In this document: in pieces, positions 59,176 to 64,000 of the stretch
How positions within the stretch are numbered: position 1 is the stretch's first letter
How the letters are laid out: each line of letters starts with the position of its first letter
Assembly (NCBI GenBank): GCA_037013685.1
Contig: CM072887.1
Coordinates: forward strand, 92,524,347-92,588,346
DNA: 64,000 bases
Direction of reading: 5' to 3'
Source: Acridotheres tristis
Lineage: Eukaryota > Chordata > Aves > Passeriformes > Sturnidae
The notes under the pieces: model-generated
What the model was told of the DNA's origin: nothing
Databases searched by the model: none
What the model saw: only the letters and a program-made list of their open reading frames with translations
Program-made: the position numbers and the translations under genes

Positions 59176-62100
59176 CCCTGCTGGGTGAGCACCTCACACT
59201 TTAGGGAGGAAACATTAGGGAAGGAAGAAACAGAAGTCATGTGCTTCTAGCTTTTTTCTTTTTTTCTGGTATAGGTCCTAAAAGGACAAGGACAAGTGTG
59301 TCTTCCCAGCTTAGCCGTCACACTCTTTGACTTGTGCTTCAAATTTAATAAAGTTATTAATAGCTGAGATACATAAGTAATTGGGTTTTCTGTGACAACT
59401 CTCCTTCCTGCATATTTGCTGCTACTCATGCCCAGCCATTGTAATATTTCAACTGCTGGCTTCAGCATATTTATATTAATTATACAATAGAGGGAGCTGG
59501 AAGAATGTGATTTTAAATTTATTTTTTAGTAAAGAGACACTTATTACAAGACTTTATGTATATGTGGTTTCATTCCAAGTGTCTAAAAATCTTGTTCAAC
59601 AAGCAGATGGAAAGAGGTTATTGCCCAGAGTTACTACTGAGCCATCCTCTCTTACAAGTCTATTTTCTCACTCTGTACTTCAGAACCAAAGTAATTTTGC
59701 TATATAGCGTTTGTGAAGTAATTCTACTATTTAATGTTCATAATACCTTTCCATGTGCGGTTTTTGTAATAAAAGAGAATAAATTCTCAAATGAAGAAAT
59801 TTAGAGATATTTCCCATGTTAAGAATAGTTGCTATCTTGAGAGTTCATGCTCTGAACTGTAAAAAATTCATCAAAGACTGAGAATTTTTTTTAAATTTTT
59901 TTTTTATGTGTAGTGCATGTCTGTGTTAAAAGTATACAAAAGAAAGCACGTTGTTCACTTTAGAGGGGTTTCAAGATGTAAAATAAATTAATGGAATGTG
60001 GAAGCCTTCAAGACTATTCTGATCAACATGGAGCAGCTCGAACAGTTCTTGAATAATTTAATATTGATTGACATTATTCCATTTCAGACATTCTTTATAA
60101 AGTTCTATGGTAATTTTCTCATTCTGGTGTCATAGCCTTCTATTATGTTTTATTGAATACTAAAGCAGTTTAAACCTTTGCAGTGGAAATTGAGCAAACT
60201 GATCTGAAGTGTGGCTGTTAGTGCTTCTGATTGTTTCAGAGAGATTTTAAAGTGAAAATTTCATTAAACCCAGATGGGTTTTGCAATTGCTGCTGATTGC
60301 AGGTCCATGTAGATGAGACACTAGATCATTGCCACATTAACATGAAATTAGGAGACCTCAATAAAATGGTGAATTCCATCTTTCCCATTTTTTACTATTA
60401 AATTGCTTAAATTGTGATTTCTTTTTAATAATCCAGAGCGAAGGTGAATTCTTTAAATGATGTTACATTGAAGCCAAGATCTTTTACTTTAAAATTACTA
60501 TTGCTTGTAAGATCTAAGATACATTATTAAAAGCAAAACGAATGTTATTTGGTGAGGCTTAGGATAACCTCATGGAACATGTAAAGCATCTTTTCATTAA
60601 GAGTCATATTTCCTTAACTGTTTGGTCTGGAAATATGCATTGTAGGAATGTTTATATGTATTTATGCTTTTATATAATGTGTTTGTAGGAATCACTTCCA
60701 ATTTTTTCTTAGAAATCATCTAAAAATTAGGGTTGTGGTAAATGCAAATGGCCTTCTTTCCTTTGAGAGAGTAGTTTTCATTGTGTTGAGTAATCTCTAT
60801 ACATATTTCAAAAAATAGGATAGTTCTAGCAAATAATACAGCAGCCTGATTCAGTTACTTAGCAACATTTAATGCTAACAAAAAGAAACAGGAAAGTGAT
60901 GAAGGAGCAATAAAATCATTAGAAAGCGGAGGAAACTCATGAGAATAATGAAGACGAAACTCTTAAGTAAAACAGAAATGGAAAAGAACACATTATTCAA
61001 GCAGCTGGCCTTTGTCCAAGGAGTCAGTTGCTTATAGTTTCATTTTTCAGGAAAAAACTACCAACCTGTAAAAAAAATAAAAATTAAAACTTAGAGAAAG
61101 GCCTTATTATCCCAGACAATGTATGTTTTTCAGTGTATTACACAATTCTTCAGAAATTTCTTTTATGGCTGGCATAATTTTTTTCTTAAATACTTACCAC
61201 GGATACAGCCAAAAAAAGAGGTAATGCTACGATTCTTCCTTCATTAGGTTCATTACTCTCCTCAGTGTGAGAGGATAAGTAATTAAGTGTATTAGAGAAA
61301 CTGAAGATGCATAGGACAACATCTCCCTTCCCAAAGGCTTGGCTGCCAAGGACCAGGTCCAGCTCAGCAGTGGTGCAGCCCAGGGCAGCCCCTTTCCTCC
61401 TGGGAATGTCAGAGAGAGGCTGCTGACAGTGCTGGGGAACCAGACTAACCTGTAAGACACCTGTCCATGTAGCCTGCTGAGCTGGGCTCCTACCTAGACC
61501 TACAGATTGGCTTCCCAGCCTGACCTTGGAGCTGCCTGAACCTGCCTTACCCCTTGATCTGGACTCTTGGTTGCCCCTGGCCACCATCTACTTGCCCAAT
61601 GCAGAGAGGCTCTGACTGGCAAGGTGCCTGCCTCGTCACCCCAGCCCACCACCCGTCTCAACTGCCCAGCCCACTGGGATGTGATTTCATCAGATTGCTC
61701 TCCAAAGAGCATGGGGAATGGAAAGAACTGATGAACAGAAACACTAGAGCTTTGTAGGGGTAAAAGGATTCACAGATATACAGTAGGTTATTAATGATTG
61801 CACTCAGAAAAGTATTTGTCTTCAGCAGATTTGCAAATCAATGTTGGTTGCAATATTTTAATATGGAAGATCTATTTTATACGAATTCTCTGTTGAATGT
61901 AAAAACAGATTTACTTTAATTGGAACAAACACTATATAGTAGAGGGAAAAGAATTTTGAAAACTAGCAATTACTCTGTGGAAAAAATCAGTAACACTCTG
62001 CTGGGAAATAACATTAAGGGAGAAACAGAAGAACTTACAGCATGGAAGTAAAAAACATGATTTTAGATAAGTCCAGAGAAACAATCTGAAAAAGAGCGTG

Positions 62101-63919
62101 TACCATAATCTTGAGACAAATCTTTAATTGAAAGCCCTGGGACACAAACAGAAATGGCATCATTTGATCAGTGGCAGGTTGGATACTGAAGCTAACTCAT
62201 TTGTGATGGGGGGAAATGTGAGGTCAAAACTAAGGTTTGGAAAAGAAATGTTCATTTTTCAAGAAATTTGTGCTTTGCCTATTTTAGAGAAGATAACTAA
62301 GAAAGAAAAATAATTAGTTTAGAAATTTGCAGTGTGGGGTGGAATTTCATGGCAGTCCAAGGTATAGAAATTGACAAGAAATTGCTCATTCAAAATAAGG
62401 TTAATTGCTTTTATGGCAATGAAGGATAGCGAGAGGTTTCCAACCTTCATGAAACCTTTAATCAGAAAAAAATCAACAATTTTTAGATGCAGACTTTCTA
62501 TATTGGTACTTTATCATCTGTTTTCACAATATTTGTGTGTATCCATAGAACCTGTAAATTGGTTTGGATTAGTGGTTTCAAATATGTTCCTAGGAGAATG
62601 ATTTCTGCAGCAAAAGCTGGGAACATAGAACTCAAGGAAAAAATGGATCAAAACTGAAGACAATGGTGTAATAATTGAGATAGATATACAATTAATGTGT
62701 AAATGAGAAAATACCTAACTGATGAAAGAGAGAGGTTCTTTTTCACTCTTATTTCTGTCAGCTTTTCTCATAGGAAGAATAGAAATAGGAAGAATAGAAA
62801 TTTTTCTCATACGAAGAAAAGGAAGAAAAAAATCTAAGTTTACAGAGAAGTTTCATTAGTATAGGAAGGGAAGCTTAATCAGTATATATGATATAGTTGA
62901 ATCTGACTGCAGAGAACCAAATGCAAACTAGTAGATGTAGCTAGAAGGGCAAGAAAAGAAGTAAACTATTAGTCTGCCATTCTACAATGATATATTGTAA
63001 AATGCTCAGATAAAAGTGTGTGCTAAAGGAGATGACTAACAGAACTGCTAGTTGAAAAGGGTAAGTTTTCAAAGACAAAGACAGAGAAAAATAGGGTTTG
63101 AAGAGAAAGATAGCTAGAATGTTTAGAGAAATTAGATGTTTATTAGTTTGGCTGGACCTGACAAATTGAGTTACGTAGCCAGTAACCAATCTTAAAGATA
63201 CTAGATACTACATTTATATAGAAAACATACAGAAGATTGAGAAGTGTGACAGAACTGCAAAAGAGCAAATACTGTGTCTATTCTTAAAAAATCTAAAATA
63301 AAACCTACCAATTATAATTGGTAAATTTAACTTCTGGTGGAAAAATCCAATACTAATATGACCTCTGTAGTGAGCTGGAATACATAATTAAGTGTATGCA
63401 TGTTAAATTGGTAGATGGCAGGAAATTGGCAAGATCTCTAAGAATGTGGAAAGATATGCTAAGAATTAAAAATTACCTTGGAGAAGTGGTCTGAAACAGA
63501 ATGAAATTCCCTTCAGACCTACTTTTGTATACGTACTCATAATTAAAACATCTGTCCATAGAGTGCTTTGCTCCCATTTAGCTATGTTTATGATATATAT
63601 GGTTTAATGGAATAGCATAAACCCAAACATAATTACTAGTGCTATCAGTAACTTCTTTATCTCAGCAGCAGAATCTGTATCTGATATAACAGCAGTGTTA
63701 TTATGATAAAGCTGACCGGTGAGGAAATAAAAAAGAAAGCATATTGAAATAAAAAAAAAACCCTGAAGTTTACTTAGGTTTTGCTTATACTGAATGATGC
63801 ACCTATAAATAATAATTGTGTTAGTCAATTTATGTTGTGGTTTATGGAAGTGGGAGAACAGAATTAGGCTTTCTGATTAATCAAAATTTTAATGGAAGCT
63901 AATAAACACATTTAAATCT
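59176..63919. other. Gene-poor flank, no gene seen
   Basis: AT-rich unique-looking sequence. A GC-richer block at 61310-61700 stands out, with open frames that match nothing I know. A small tandem duplication of 'ataggaagaatagaa' lies near 62771-62800. Confidence 0.6.
61310..61700. other. GC-rich block of unknown origin
   Basis: About 390 bp rich in 'CAGCCC', 'GCCTGC' and 'CTGGCC' words within strongly AT-rich DNA, with sharp borders. CpG is scarce, so it is not a CpG island. It may be part of a repeat family (LTR-like or retroposed), but I cannot name one. The 133-codon frame on - (61587-61186) has no family resemblance. Confidence 0.4.
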
Positions 63920-64000
63920 TGTCCTGGTTTCAGCTAGGGTGGGTGGGGGAAGGGAAAGGGGGTTGAGTGAGTGGCTTTGTGGTGTTTCACCTTCAGATGG
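63920..64000 (+). mobile_element. Possible LTR 5' edge, cut by window end
   Basis: Begins 'TGTCCTGGTTTCAGCTAGG', which matches the conserved 5' start of a widespread bird ERVL-type LTR (TG terminus, 'TCCTGGTTT'). The following G-rich segment does not clearly match. Only 81 bp are available. Confidence 0.4.

Noticed and set aside
61186..61587. 133-codon frame on the - strand
   Set aside because: Produced by the GC-rich block; no motif or conserved family recognised.

Overview
This window is vertebrate nuclear DNA, almost certainly from a bird. Long AT-rich introns surround short exons with GT-AG borders. The interspersed repeats are mostly CR1 LINE fragments of the avian type, with 3' ends of the 'ATTCTGTGA' or 'ATTCTATG' kind, plus pieces that look like bird ERVL-type LTRs. 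I see no prokaryotic features, CRISPR arrays, tRNA or rRNA genes.

Two protein-coding genes can be read exon by exon, and they converge tail to tail. On the + strand are the last two coding exons of TDRP (testis development-related protein), 11854-11957 and 14215-14560. Its first exon lies upstream of the window. On the - strand is a complete FBXO25, an F-box subunit of SCF ubiquitin ligases. It runs from a CpG-island promoter near 56.2-56.5 kb, through a non-coding first exon (donor at 56239) and ten coding exons, to a stop at 26592. The ten exons join with correct phase into 370 codons. The TDRP/FBXO25 convergent pair matches the order known from human 8p23.3.

Layout: 1-11853 is TDRP intron 1, with CR1 pieces at 4.8-6.3 and 9.0-9.5 kb. 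TDRP exons occupy 11.85-14.56 kb, followed by a probable 3' UTR out to about 17.5 kb. The intergenic stretch is about 17.5-25.5 kb and holds two CR1 copies. FBXO25 occupies 25.5-56.3 kb. Upstream of it come a TGACG array and a GC-rich degenerate minisatellite (56.5-57.1 kb). The rest, 57.1-64 kb, is gene-poor, with a CR1, two LTR-like pieces and an unidentified GC-rich block.

No novel multi-gene system is visible. The observations most worth checking are: the 27-nt in-frame micro-exon of FBXO25, which sits between two cysteine pairs; the promoter-flanking TGACG array and G-rich minisatellite; a perfect hairpin overlapping a poly(A) signal in the FBXO25 3' flank; a 28-bp perfect palindrome in FBXO25 intron 7; and a strand-composition switch near 20 kb between the two genes. 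All identifications come from reading the sequence and from memory of the families. No database search was run.
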